Source: Verrucomicrobia bacterium UBA1263
GTDB lineage: Bacteria > Verrucomicrobiota > Verrucomicrobiia > Limisphaerales > UBA1412
Assembly: GCA_002308515.1 (NCBI GenBank)
Contig: DBVN01000030.1
Location: forward strand, 4,246-21,577
Direction: 5' to 3'
Length of the DNA stretch: 17,332 nt
The notes beneath the pieces were generated by a model, which made no database searches, was not told the DNA's origin, and saw only the letters and a list, made by a program, of their open reading frames with translations. Both the position numbers and the translations under genes were made by a program. This document shows, piece by piece, positions 1-8,822 of the stretch (position 1 is its first letter; each line of letters opens with the position of its first letter).

Positions 1-1004
1 CCATTCCTGCCGATAATCAAGGCACACTACTGCGTGATCCAGATGGGTTCTGGTATGGTGTCACGATCGCTACTTTTGGAATACTGAGCAATCTCCGTGT
101 TCAGGAATATAATCATTTACCTCAGCCTAAAAGCTGGAAAGACCTCGCCCTTCCGGAACTTCATGACTGGGTCGCTATCAGTGATCCCCGCAACAGCGGC
201 AGTATGTACACTATGATGGAGGTGATCCTCCAAGGATACGGCTGGGAAGAAGGCTGGAGGATACTCACGGGCATGGCCGCAAACTCGACCTCCATTGGTC
301 GTTATGCCACGGACGCGCCGCGGCTGACAGCTCTGGGTAATACGGCTTCCGGCATCTGCATCGATTTTTACGGTTTCACTCAGGTCAACGCACACGGCAA
401 AACAAACATGATCTTCACGATCCCGGAAGATTTCTCTATTCTCTCGCCAGACTGTATCGCTATTTTGAAAGGCACAGAACACTTGAAAGAAGCCCAGAGA
501 TTCATTGAGTTTGTGCTGAGCGATGAAGGACAGAAACTATGGATGTTCCCCGTAGGCACACCGGAAGGCCCTGCCAGATCCGCCTTGCTGAGAATGCCGA
601 TCCGCAAAGATCTTTACAATCGCTATCCGCAATACTCTCCCGTTCAGAATTCCCCTTTTCATGATAAGAGTACGGACATGAACGGAAATACCAACAGCAC
701 CTTTACACTGGACAATGATCTTGCGTATAAACGCAGGGATCTGGTTTGCGGTCTGATCGGCGCCCAGCTGATAGATACACACCCGGAACTGCGAAAGGCC
801 TGGGCAGAAGGCATCCGAAAAGGCAAAGCGGAGGAAACGCTCATCCGTCTCTCAAAACCGCTCATCACTGAAGATGAGCTTCAGTCACTTTTGCAAAACG
901 AGTGGAAAGACCCCATTCAAAAGAACCGTATCAAGATCCGCTGGCAGATCGAAGCGCAGGCACGCTGCCGGGCTATTCGGAAAGAACTGCGCCAACAACC
1001 TTAA
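1..1004 (+). CDS. ABC transporter extracellular solute-binding protein, 3' part (5' end outside window)
   Basis: The open frame enters the window from the left (first full codon at position 3) and ends at TAA 1002-1004, giving 333 residues without the N-terminus or signal peptide. It reads like the FbpA/AfuA-type periplasmic binding proteins (bacterial extracellular solute-binding superfamily). It has an early D-P-D-G-F-W-Y-G-V segment, a 'PKSWKDLALPEL' segment, an 'ISDPRNSGS' ligand-loop motif, and the late 'AQRFIEFVLSDEGQKLW' helix that usually precedes the C-terminal lobe closure. Such proteins deliver a ligand to an inner-membrane permease; the ligand (metal, polyamine, sugar, phosphonate) cannot be read from the sequence. 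About 154 residues follow the DEGQKLW motif, longer than the tail I expect for ferric-binding members, and the last ~70 are charged and helix-like. The next gene starts within 11 nt on the same strand, so the two are probably co-transcribed. The family is fairly sure, the substrate unknown. Confidence 0.85.
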   Translation, partial: IPADNQGTLLRDPDGFWYGVTIATFGILSNLRVQEYNHLPQPKSWKDLALPELHDWVAISDPRNSGSMYTMMEVILQGYGWEEGWRILTGMAANSTSIGRYATDAPRLTALGNTASGICIDFYGFTQVNAHGKTNMIFTIPEDFSILSPDCIAILKGTEHLKEAQRFIEFVLSDEGQKLWMFPVGTPEGPARSALLRMPIRKDLYNRYPQYSPVQNSPFHDKSTDMNGNTNSTFTLDNDLAYKRRDLVCGLIGAQLIDTHPELRKAWAEGIRKGKAEETLIRLSKPLITEDELQSLLQNEWKDPIQKNRIKIRWQIEAQARCRAIRKELRQQP

Positions 1005-1015
1005 ACATGATATTT

Positions 1016-4000
1016 ATGAAAAAAAACTTTTTATCTCCTGTTTTTTTATGTTCCGCTTTGACACTCAGTCTGATCCTGGCTCAGCAGCCCAGCCGCGCGG
1101 GTAACCTGAGTTTCAGCGATCCATCCATGTCGGTGCAGCCTCCGGCCGGAGCAATAGGGTTCCCGGATCGCTCACCGGATATGGACGCGCTTCCCGGTTT
1201 TCAAAATCCGCCGAACGGATACGGAAACGTCCCCTTCTTCTGGTGGCTGGGTGATCCACTGACTCCGGAACGTCTGCGCTGGGAAATTGATCAGCTGGCA
1301 GACAAAGGAACAGTGGGACTCCAGGTCAACTATGCCCACAGCGACCAGGGCGGTCTCATCTATGGTTACACTTATCCCAGTTCTCCCAAGCTGTTCTCCG
1401 ATGAATGGTGGGCTTTGTTCAAAGAGTTCCAGCACGACGCGGCCGCCAAAGGAATGTCAGTCAGTCTGAGCGATTACACGCTGGGCATCGGTCAGGGAGC
1501 GTTCATGGATGAAGCGCTTAAAAACAATCCGGATATCCAGGGAGGCAATCTCCGCAGTGAATCTAAAGATCTCGCGGCCGCGGCTGATCTGCGCTGGGAG
1601 ATGAAAGAAAAACCTCTCTGTGTGATCGCTTACCCGGTCACCAACGGCAAACTGGATTCCTCCCGCGCCCTTAATCTCACAGAAAAAATTTCCGGTACCG
1701 TCCTGGAGTGGACACCTGACAAATCGGATCTGCAAAGCAGCTGGAAAGTGATCGCCGTTTGGGGGCAAAAAGTCCCTTATACTATTGATCCAATGAATCC
1801 CGCGACCGGCCCGGAGATCATCAAGGCTTTTTTCCAAAAATTTGAAGATCATCTGCCGGGTGAAAGTGGAAAAGGTTTGAACTTTTTCTTCTCGGACGAA
1901 TTGGATTTCCGCATCCGCGGGAATCTATGGAACAAGTATTTTGCTCATGAATTCCAACAACGCAAGGGGTATGATATCATCCCTAAACTGCCGGCTCTGT
2001 TTGAGGACATCGGCCAGGAAACCGCAAAAATCCGACTGGACTATCGTGATGTGATGGTCTCCCTCAGTGAAGAAGGTTATTTCAAACCTGTTTACGACTG
2101 GCACACGAGCCGCGGTATGATCTACGGCTGCGACCACGGCGGACGCGGCAAGGATCTGATGGAATTTGGCGATTATTTCCGCACTCAGCGCTGGATGAGC
2201 GGTCCCGGCTGCGACCAGCCTGCTCTGAGTGAGGATCTCATCAAAAATAAAGTCGCCTCCTCCATTTCCCATCTTTATTTGCGCCCGCGTGTCTGGCTGG
2301 AAGGTTTTCACAGCAGCGGCTGGGGAACCAGTTCCGCGAACATTACCAAGGCCACTCTCGTCAACTTCATCCAAGGACACAATCTGCTTTCGCTCCACGG
2401 ACTCTATTATTCCACTCACGGCGGCTACTGGGAATGGGCACCTCCCTGCAATCATTTCCGGATGCCCTACTGGCAGCATATCACGCCCTTTATGCAGTGT
2501 CTGCAAAGGATGGGCTATCTGCTCAGCCAGGGAGTCCATCGCTGCGATGCGGCTGTCATCTACCCGGTCGCGGCACTGGAAGCAGGCATGGACGGCAATG
2601 GAGCCAGGAACGCGGCATTCGATGCCGGTTCCAAACTTTACAGAAACGGCTATGACTTCGATTTCATTGATTTTGAATCGCTGGAACGCGCTGAGATCCG
2701 TGACGGAAAAATCAATGTTTCCGGCGAAAGTTATTCCATTCTGGTGATTCCCTCCATGAAGGCGGTACGTTTCTCCACTCTGCAAAAGGCAAAGGAACTA
2801 GCTGAAAACGGAGGAATCGTCGCTTTCACAGGCTCTCTGCCCGAAGCCAGTGACCGTATCGGCAGCAACGATCCGGAAATCACCAAAATACTAACGGGAA
2901 TACTGAATGATATTTCCGCTGAAGCTCTTGCCAAAGAAGTCATCACTCACACCAATTCCGCTCACGGTATCGGCATCCACGCCGTCAACGCGGAATATTT
3001 GGCCAATACCCTTCATAATTATCTGCAAACCGACATCACTTCCATGAAGTCTCCCAAGCTGGATGATTCCGTCAGCTATGTCCACCGCAAGATCGGACAA
3101 CGTGATTTCTATTTTATCTATGGCGCGCAGCAGGGTGATGAATATCTGTTCCGAACCAGCGGTCATGTGGAATTATGGGATCCCTGGACCGGTAAAACTT
3201 ATACCTGCCGTGATGTAGTTCCCGATAAGCAAGGCACACGGATCAAGATGCCTCTCACTATCACACAGGCACAGATACTCGTCTTTTCCCAAAATGCAAA
3301 TGCCGCAAATGAAAACCTTCCGCTAAACGGATCAGATTCTGAACTGCAGCTGGATGGCGATTGGGAGATCACCCTCAAGCCCACACTGGACAATCGCTGG
3401 GGCGACTTCCACTGGCCTCCGTATGATCCCAAAACAGGCTCCACTTTGATGGGACCGGAAGCCCGTTTCTTCCGTTATAAACTAACATCTGCTCCGCTCA
3501 ATGAAGATTGGACTGCTCCCGATTTCGATGACAGTCAATGGTTCCATGAACGCTATGGATACGGACTCCAATTCTGGAAACTTGGTCCCCTCACCGAACA
3601 TGAAGCCACTACAGAACTGGACGCGAAAATACTGAGTTCAGCAGAACCCAATCCCGAACGCGGTTTCTTTGCCAAGGGGCGCACTTTCTACTGGGAGCCT
3701 TATGATTTCTCTTGGAAGAGCGGTCTGCGGGATGACCACGGCCGCCAGGGCTGGCACGGCCTTAAAGAACAGATACATGACAACATCATCGCTTTGGGGA
3801 AAAAGAAACAGATCAACTATAACCGGGATACAGCCCGCGAAAAAGAAGAGAACGGCAGCATTTATTATCTGCGTTCCACAGTCCTGGCCGCTCAAGACGG
3901 TGATGCCTGGATGCGGATTGGAAATTACTCGCCCGCTTTCATCTGGATCAACGGACAGCCCGTTGCTAAAGACGCACAAAAAGTCTCTCTTAAGCAGGGA

Positions 4001-4837
4001 CACAATACCGTCTTGCTGAAATACACCGGACCGGGCAAAGGCTATGTCGTCTTTGAATCCGCCCGGGATGGTCAAACCGCGCCTTCCGGCACTCCTTCCG
4101 CCGAATCCAGGATACTGGATCCTTCCGTTCCCGCGCCAATGGAAACTCTCTGGTACAATCAGCCCGATCTGCTTCCTTATGATTGTATGGAAAAACAGGC
4201 TTACGGATACGATCGCTTTACCGCTCCTGCCGGATTGACAGGCTTCACGCTCCAGGCTGCCGGCACTCCACGCGTTTGGGTGAACGGCGAAACAGCTGAT
4301 GTAAAAAATCTGGGAGCTTCTGAAACAGTCCGGGGCACGGACTGCTTCCGCGTTAGCCTTCCTTCAACATTGATTGAAGAATCCTGTGTGGCAATTGCCA
4401 TTGAACACCAGCCAGGCATCTATGGCGGAAACGCTATCCCATGTCCCATCCGCTTGGAATGCGGCACCGGCAAAACACAATTGGGTGACTGGAGCCAGCA
4501 GGAAGTACTGCGTACCTACTCCGGCGGCGCATACTATCAGAAAACCTTTGAACTCACACGCGAGCAGGCTGATTCCGATCAAGTCTTCCTTGATCTGGGG
4601 AAAGTCTCCTGTAGTGCTGAAGTCTGGTGCAACGATAAATCGCTTGGTGTATGTGTTGCGCCTCCTTATCGGTTCAATCTGACAGGAACTCTGCGCGAAG
4701 GAAATAATACATTAAAAGTGCTTGTGTACAACACCGCGGCCAATCACTGGTCATCCATACCCAGTAATTACCAAGGGAAACTAGACTCCGGTCTCCAAGG
4801 GCCTGCAAAACTACAGTTCACCAACCAGGCTGATTAA
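1016..4837 (+). CDS. Secreted alpha-L-rhamnosidase-like glycoside hydrolase (GH106 family)
   Basis: The protein has 1273 residues if it starts at ATG 1016; ATG 1007 is in frame and adds three residues. Neither has a clear Shine-Dalgarno, and the frame stays open upstream to 902 inside the previous gene. Start 1016 gives a classic signal peptide: KK, a hydrophobic core to about residue 21, and a likely cut near 'PSRA'. The N-terminal half resembles GH106 TIM-barrel enzymes: 'PFFWWLGDPLTPERLRWEID', 'FFFSDELDF' then 'EFQQRKGYDIIPKLPAL', and 'LEGFHSSGWGTSSANITKA'. Candidate acid/base glutamates are E295 and E429. Their spacing matches what I recall for the Bacteroides enzyme BT_0986, but this is inference. 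A glutaminase-like fold segment follows ('AAVIYPVAALEAG', 'ILVIPSMKAV'), then several beta-sandwich regions ending in a GH2-type sugar-binding jellyroll ('YYQKTFELTREQ', 'LGKVSCSAEVWCNDKSLGV'). The likely role is release of rhamnose from pectin or other polysaccharides outside the cytoplasm. An unclassified GH2-like enzyme is the main alternative. Confidence 0.82.
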   Translation: MKKNFLSPVFLCSALTLSLILAQQPSRAGNLSFSDPSMSVQPPAGAIGFPDRSPDMDALPGFQNPPNGYGNVPFFWWLGDPLTPERLRWEIDQLADKGTVGLQVNYAHSDQGGLIYGYTYPSSPKLFSDEWWALFKEFQHDAAAKGMSVSLSDYTLGIGQGAFMDEALKNNPDIQGGNLRSESKDLAAAADLRWEMKEKPLCVIAYPVTNGKLDSSRALNLTEKISGTVLEWTPDKSDLQSSWKVIAVWGQKVPYTIDPMNPATGPEIIKAFFQKFEDHLPGESGKGLNFFFSDELDFRIRGNLWNKYFAHEFQQRKGYDIIPKLPALFEDIGQETAKIRLDYRDVMVSLSEEGYFKPVYDWHTSRGMIYGCDHGGRGKDLMEFGDYFRTQRWMSGPGCDQPALSEDLIKNKVASSISHLYLRPRVWLEGFHSSGWGTSSANITKATLVNFIQGHNLLSLHGLYYSTHGGYWEWAPPCNHFRMPYWQHITPFMQCLQRMGYLLSQGVHRCDAAVIYPVAALEAGMDGNGARNAAFDAGSKLYRNGYDFDFIDFESLERAEIRDGKINVSGESYSILVIPSMKAVRFSTLQKAKELAENGGIVAFTGSLPEASDRIGSNDPEITKILTGILNDISAEALAKEVITHTNSAHGIGIHAVNAEYLANTLHNYLQTDITSMKSPKLDDSVSYVHRKIGQRDFYFIYGAQQGDEYLFRTSGHVELWDPWTGKTYTCRDVVPDKQGTRIKMPLTITQAQILVFSQNANAANENLPLNGSDSELQLDGDWEITLKPTLDNRWGDFHWPPYDPKTGSTLMGPEARFFRYKLTSAPLNEDWTAPDFDDSQWFHERYGYGLQFWKLGPLTEHEATTELDAKILSSAEPNPERGFFAKGRTFYWEPYDFSWKSGLRDDHGRQGWHGLKEQIHDNIIALGKKKQINYNRDTAREKEENGSIYYLRSTVLAAQDGDAWMRIGNYSPAFIWINGQPVAKDAQKVSLKQGHNTVLLKYTGPGKGYVVFESARDGQTAPSGTPSAESRILDPSVPAPMETLWYNQPDLLPYDCMEKQAYGYDRFTAPAGLTGFTLQAAGTPRVWVNGETADVKNLGASETVRGTDCFRVSLPSTLIEESCVAIAIEHQPGIYGGNAIPCPIRLECGTGKTQLGDWSQQEVLRTYSGGAYYQKTFELTREQADSDQVFLDLGKVSCSAEVWCNDKSLGVCVAPPYRFNLTGTLREGNNTLKVLVYNTAANHWSSIPSNYQGKLDSGLQGPAKLQFTNQAD

Positions 4838-4838
4838 A

Positions 4839-6809
4839 TCAGAGAACGCGGCGAAATTTTTTCTCAAGATCTCTCTGGCTGATCTCGATGATGGTGGGAC
4901 GTCCATGTGGGCAGGTGTACGGCATTCTGCAATGGCGCAAATCATCCATCAGATGATCTATCTCCTCCCGATTGATGAGATCATTGGCTTTTACTGCCAA
5001 ACGACAGGAATGGGAAGCTATGAGTTCCTCGGCCATATCCGCCTGAGTCAGCTCACGTCCCGCGGCACGCAAATCATCCAGAAGATCCAAGATAAATTTC
5101 TTGGCAGAAATACCCTTGATAAAACTCGGCAGTGAATCGATCAAGAATGTTCTCTCTCCAAATTCATGCAAACCGATCCCCAAACGATGAAAGACAGGCA
5201 GTTTTTCTCGAATCAGTGAAGCATCCCGCATTCCAAGCTCCACCGTTTCAGATAAGAGGAGCTGCTGGGATTCGGCTTTACCTTGTTCAGCCTGGGACAT
5301 CAGCCTCTCAAAAAGGACACGCTCATGCGCGGCATGCTGATCGACCAGGACTAATCCTCTATCCGACTCAAAAAGAAGATAAAGTTTATTCAAAACACCT
5401 AAAAACCGCAGCGGTACTGTAAGCAGCGGCGCGTTCGCGAGCGGCTCTGGTTCAGGTTGTCTTTCTGCGCTTTCCACTTCCGGTGCTTGAGAGGGTACAC
5501 GATATTGTCCCGGATAGACTGTTTCTCTATCTGTCTGAATCGGCGCATTTTTAGCTCTGACAGGAGAAAATGGAAGCGGCTGAGTATAAGGTCTGTTTTC
5601 AAACACCGTCGGAGCATTTGTCACCACCGGCTTCATTTCTGGCTTTGACTGCAAGTCAAGTGGAGGCTGTACAGTATTCAACTCCGTTTTGTTCGCGTCC
5701 AAGGGTTCATTCCGTTCGCTGCGCTTGAAAGGATCTGAATAATCCTCCAAAGCCGTTCGGAGGATCCTTGAAACGATTCGGCGTATCGCAGCTTCCTTGT
5801 GGAATTTAACTTCTCTTTTAGCCGGATGGATATTGACATCAACTTCGGAAGGATCAAGTACCAAAAACAGACAGCAAACCGGATACCGGCCCTTCATCAA
5901 GGCGTTCTGATAAGCGTCCAGCAGAGCATAATTCAATCCTTTGTTATCCACCGGCCGCATATTGACGAACAAATGCTGCCGGTCACGAGATGAACGGGAT
6001 ACACCGGGAGCCCCAATCAGACCCCAAAGTTTCAGCGGAACCATCTGCGCCGGTAATCCGGCTGAAATATCCTCATCGGGTGTGGAATCGTATTGGATGG
6101 AATTATCCACCTCGATCAAGTCATCCCCTGTTCCATAAAGCAAGCGCATCCGTTCTTTCAGCAGTTTCATGCGCATGGATTCTAATTCATCCGCTTTGCC
6201 AGCTGGGAATTGAAAGATCGTTTTGCCGTCCTGGATATACGTCAGCGCCAAGCCCGGATATGCCATAGCCACTAAAGTGACATAATGCTGGATATGGCCT
6301 CGTTCTGTTTCTTCACTTTTCAGGAATTTGCGGCGAGCCGGCAGATTGAAAAACAAATTGCGAACTTCGATCGTTGTCCCGGCAGGAGCACCGGCGGCTT
6401 TTACGGAAAGGATCTTTCCGCCGCTGATACTGATCTCACATCCTTCCAGAACGTCATCACCTCGTTCACGAGTGAGGATCGTCATGCGCGAGACACTGGC
6501 AATACTGGGGATCGCTTCTCCTCGGAATCCCATCGTGCTGATCTTGGCAAGATCCTCTGTCTTTTGGATCTTACTGGTGGCGTGACGCTCCAAGGACATC
6601 AAAGCGTCACTCTCACTCATGCCAATGCCATCATCGCTCACCCGGATCAGTGTACGGCCTCCGCCGGCGATCTCCACCGCAATTCGGGTGGACTGAGCAT
6701 CAATCGCGTTTTCAACCAACTCTTTTACTACGCTGACAGGCCGTTCGATCACCTCGCCGGCGGCGATTTGATTCGCGACTTGTTCAGAGAGAAGCTTTAC
6801 CCTGTTCAT
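4839..6809 (-). CDS. mutL: DNA mismatch repair protein MutL (endonuclease type)
   Basis: 656 residues, a full-length MutL. The N-terminal GHKL ATPase is complete: 'AAGEVIERPVSVVKELVENA' with E33 and N34, the DDGIGM motif at 59-64, 'MGFRGEAI' at 93-100, and the transducer motif 'VDVNIHPAKREVKF' at 323-336. A proline- and charge-rich linker spans about 355-460. The C-terminal dimerisation domain carries DQHAAHERVLFE at 490-501, which fits the DQHA(X)2E(X)4E metal-binding endonuclease motif, plus 'SCRLAVKA' at 601-608 and 'CPHGRP' at 633-638. It should therefore nick the new strand itself, as in bacteria lacking MutH. MutL couples MutS mismatch recognition to excision. It starts at ATG 6807-6809, 27 nt after the purB stop, with no strong ribosome binding site, so translation may depend on purB. 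Its stop lies 1 nt from the end of the convergent rhamnosidase gene. Confidence 0.97.
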   Translation of the reverse strand: MNRVKLLSEQVANQIAAGEVIERPVSVVKELVENAIDAQSTRIAVEIAGGGRTLIRVSDDGIGMSESDALMSLERHATSKIQKTEDLAKISTMGFRGEAIPSIASVSRMTILTRERGDDVLEGCEISISGGKILSVKAAGAPAGTTIEVRNLFFNLPARRKFLKSEETERGHIQHYVTLVAMAYPGLALTYIQDGKTIFQFPAGKADELESMRMKLLKERMRLLYGTGDDLIEVDNSIQYDSTPDEDISAGLPAQMVPLKLWGLIGAPGVSRSSRDRQHLFVNMRPVDNKGLNYALLDAYQNALMKGRYPVCCLFLVLDPSEVDVNIHPAKREVKFHKEAAIRRIVSRILRTALEDYSDPFKRSERNEPLDANKTELNTVQPPLDLQSKPEMKPVVTNAPTVFENRPYTQPLPFSPVRAKNAPIQTDRETVYPGQYRVPSQAPEVESAERQPEPEPLANAPLLTVPLRFLGVLNKLYLLFESDRGLVLVDQHAAHERVLFERLMSQAEQGKAESQQLLLSETVELGMRDASLIREKLPVFHRLGIGLHEFGERTFLIDSLPSFIKGISAKKFILDLLDDLRAAGRELTQADMAEELIASHSCRLAVKANDLINREEIDHLMDDLRHCRMPYTCPHGRPTIIEISQRDLEKKFRRVL

Positions 6810-6836
6810 AGCAAAAGAGTCTCTAAGATTTGGCTC

Positions 6837-8153
6837 TTATTCGATACCGCACATCTTGAACCGCATATCCACATTGCGGAAATGGAAGTCCAAGTTGCAG
6901 ATTTTTTCCAATTCTTCTTTACTGATATACTGAGCGACCTCCGGGTCTTTCAGCAGTTCCGCTTTGAAATCGGCATCATCCCGGCCTTCATGTTTCACAT
7001 CCCAGGTCTTCATCGCGTTGCGCTGCACCAGTTCATACGCCTTTTCACGAGTCAGCCCCTTGCGCACCAGAGCCAGCAAAACGGTTTGTGAATTCCACAT
7101 TCCCAGAGAAATCCCCAGGTTCTTCTTCATGTTTTCCGGATAGACCAGCAAACCTTTTGTCAGCTTTGTCAGCAGGGTCAACATATAATCCAGCAAGGTA
7201 CAACTGTCTGGGAAAATGACACGCTCCACTGAGCTGTGACTGATATCCCGCTCATGCCAGAGAGCCACATTCTCAAAGCTGGCCATCATATTAGTACGAA
7301 GCAGACGGGCCAAACCAGCCAGGCGTTCACTGGTAATGGGGTTCCGTTTATGAGGCATAGCGGAGCTGCCCTTCTGACCTTTTGAAAAATACTCTTCCGC
7401 TTCAAGAACTTCTGTTCGCTGAAGATGACGAAATTCCACCGCCCAGCGTTCAATACTGGCACCTACCAGCGCCAGCGCGGTCTGGAACTCCGCGTGGATA
7501 TCGCGTTGAATGACCTGTGTCGCGATCGGGGTTACCTGCAATCCCAGTTTCTCACACACAAACTGCTCCACGCTAGGATCTAAATGGGCATTCGTTCCCA
7601 CAGCTCCGGAGAGCTTGCCCACAGCCGCGACCTGACGCGCGTTCTTCAAACGGCGCAGTCCACGGCGAAATTCATCATACATGAGAGCCATTTTCAAACC
7701 AAAAGTAATAGGCTCCGCATGAATACCATGACTGCGGCCGATCATCGGTGTGTATTTAAATTCTTTCGCTTTCGCTCCGATCACTGCCAGCAGATCCTCC
7801 ACATCCTGAATGAGGATGTCCGCGGCCTGTACCATCTGCACCGCGAAGGCGGTATCTCCCACATCAGAACTGGTCAGACCAAAATGGAACCAGCGGCTGG
7901 CCGGAGCTCCGATATTTTCTGAAACGGCTGTCGTAAAAGCAATAACATCATGATTCAGAGTCTTTTCCAGCTCATGACAACGCTCCACCGTAAAGGCGGC
8001 GTTGTTCTTCATTTGCGCAAAGTCGGCTTCAGGGATCAGCCCTGCGTTACAAAGTGCCTCCGATGCAAGTAATTCTATCTTTAACCAAATCTTGAGCTTG
8101 TTTTCCTCAGTCCAGATTTCGCGCATCGCTGCGCGGGAATAGCGCATAATCAT
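6837..8153 (-). CDS. purB: Adenylosuccinate lyase
   Basis: 438 residues with the start placed at ATG 8151-8153, giving MIMRYSR; ATG 8145-8147 two codons on is equally plausible. A longer frame to 8186 exists, but its extra 11 residues do not resemble the family, whose members usually begin just before the 'RYSRxxMxxIW' segment seen here. The fumarate-lyase superfamily signatures are present: 'TSSDVGDTA' at about 94, 'GRSHGIHAEPI' at about 139 with the catalytic histidine region, and 'GSSAMPHKRNP' at about 262-272 with the mobile catalytic-serine loop. The enzyme cleaves SAICAR to AICAR and adenylosuccinate to AMP, each releasing fumarate. The size and motifs fit the ~430-residue Bacillus/Thermotoga-type PurB. 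It sits 75 nt downstream of the deaminase gene and 27 nt upstream of mutL in a co-directional run. No clear Shine-Dalgarno is visible. Confidence 0.96.
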   Translation of the reverse strand: MIMRYSRAAMREIWTEENKLKIWLKIELLASEALCNAGLIPEADFAQMKNNAAFTVERCHELEKTLNHDVIAFTTAVSENIGAPASRWFHFGLTSSDVGDTAFAVQMVQAADILIQDVEDLLAVIGAKAKEFKYTPMIGRSHGIHAEPITFGLKMALMYDEFRRGLRRLKNARQVAAVGKLSGAVGTNAHLDPSVEQFVCEKLGLQVTPIATQVIQRDIHAEFQTALALVGASIERWAVEFRHLQRTEVLEAEEYFSKGQKGSSAMPHKRNPITSERLAGLARLLRTNMMASFENVALWHERDISHSSVERVIFPDSCTLLDYMLTLLTKLTKGLLVYPENMKKNLGISLGMWNSQTVLLALVRKGLTREKAYELVQRNAMKTWDVKHEGRDDADFKAELLKDPEVAQYISKEELEKICNLDFHFRNVDMRFKMCGIE

Positions 8154-8228
8154 GCGCACAATATACCGCAAACAGCCCCGGAACAAAAGAGAATTCAGTC
8201 CCTCTCACGGATCGTTTTTCGGAACCGT

Positions 8229-8801
8229 CTAATAAACGATCCCGGACATGGAGCGATACAACTCAAAAGGCTCATTCGCTTTTTCTTTCAGCAAAGGCCC
8301 TACAACACAGATCCCTCTTTTTTCCAAAGCGTTTTGCCAATCCGCGACCTTATCCCCTTCATCGAATCCCACTTTGCGGGCGGCATCGCCTTCAGCTCCG
8401 TAGATCAGCTTCTCAACTCCGCTCCAGGGAGTAGCTCCAAAACACATCGCGCACGGCTCGCAGCTGGTCGCCAGCAGACAGCCCTTCAGATCATAAGTTC
8501 CCAAACGCGCCTGTGCATGAGAAAAAGCCGTCATCTCCGCGTGTGCCCAGGATTGATTCGCCGGCACCACGGAATTGACACCGACCGCGACCAGTTCATC
8601 TGTCCGGATATTAAAGATCGCCGCGCCAAACGGACCGCCTGTCTGATGCTTCACATTTTCCCTGGCAAGCTCTATGGCAAAAAGCATTTTGGTTTCATCT
8701 CCAGGCATTTGTTTGCCCAAATAAGCCTGTTCGATCTCCTTCAGCCATTCCGGCAACAGGATGGCTGGTGTCAATATGTTATCAGGTAAAGTATTCATCA
8801 T
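8229..8801 (-). CDS. Zinc-dependent nucleobase/nucleoside deaminase of the CDA fold (guanine deaminase-like)
   Basis: 190 residues. The cytidine-deaminase-fold zinc site is complete: H87-A-E89 in 'SWAHAEMTAF' (E89 as proton shuttle), and C117 and C120 in 'TSCEPCAMCFGA'. A 'GGPFGAAIF' segment at 55-63 precedes them. The second half, with 'KLIYGAEGDAARKVGFDEGD', is closer to Bacillus-type guanine deaminase (GuaD) than to tRNA adenosine deaminase TadA, so hydrolytic deamination of guanine or another free base or nucleoside is the best guess; the substrate is not proven. It has roughly 35 more N-terminal residues than the shortest family members. Two consecutive ATGs exist (8801 and 8798). A GAGGA-like ribosome binding site at 8803-8807 sits very close to the first and is better spaced for 8798, so the real start may be one codon in. 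It follows the lipoprotein gene by 21 nt and precedes purB, a sensible purine-metabolism neighbour. Confidence 0.88.
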   Translation of the reverse strand: MMNTLPDNILTPAILLPEWLKEIEQAYLGKQMPGDETKMLFAIELARENVKHQTGGPFGAAIFNIRTDELVAVGVNSVVPANQSWAHAEMTAFSHAQARLGTYDLKGCLLATSCEPCAMCFGATPWSGVEKLIYGAEGDAARKVGFDEGDKVADWQNALEKRGICVVGPLLKEKANEPFELYRSMSGIVY

Positions 8802-8822
8802 ATCCTCACATTCTCGATTCGG

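Noticed and set aside
902..1015. Rhamnosidase start at 902, inside the solute-binding protein gene
   Set aside because: It would bury the signal peptide behind 38 charged residues; the MKK start at 1016 gives a normal export signal.
1925..2785. Long open frame on the minus strand (286 codons) inside the rhamnosidase gene
   Set aside because: It lies opposite a clearly conserved coding sequence, has no recognisable family motif and no ribosome binding site; typical antisense shadow.
4830..4842. CTGAT-TAA-ATCAG palindrome as a shared terminator
   Set aside because: Only 5 bp, AT-rich and with no adjoining T-run on either strand (the T-run near 4856 is 13 nt away from the stem).
6285..7091. 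Plus-strand open frame of 268 codons crossing the mutL/purB junction
   Set aside because: It spans the ends of two certain genes on the other strand and its translation shows no domain.
6837..8186. Longer purB start at 8186
   Set aside because: The added residues are not family-like; PurB proteins normally begin a few residues before the RYSR segment.
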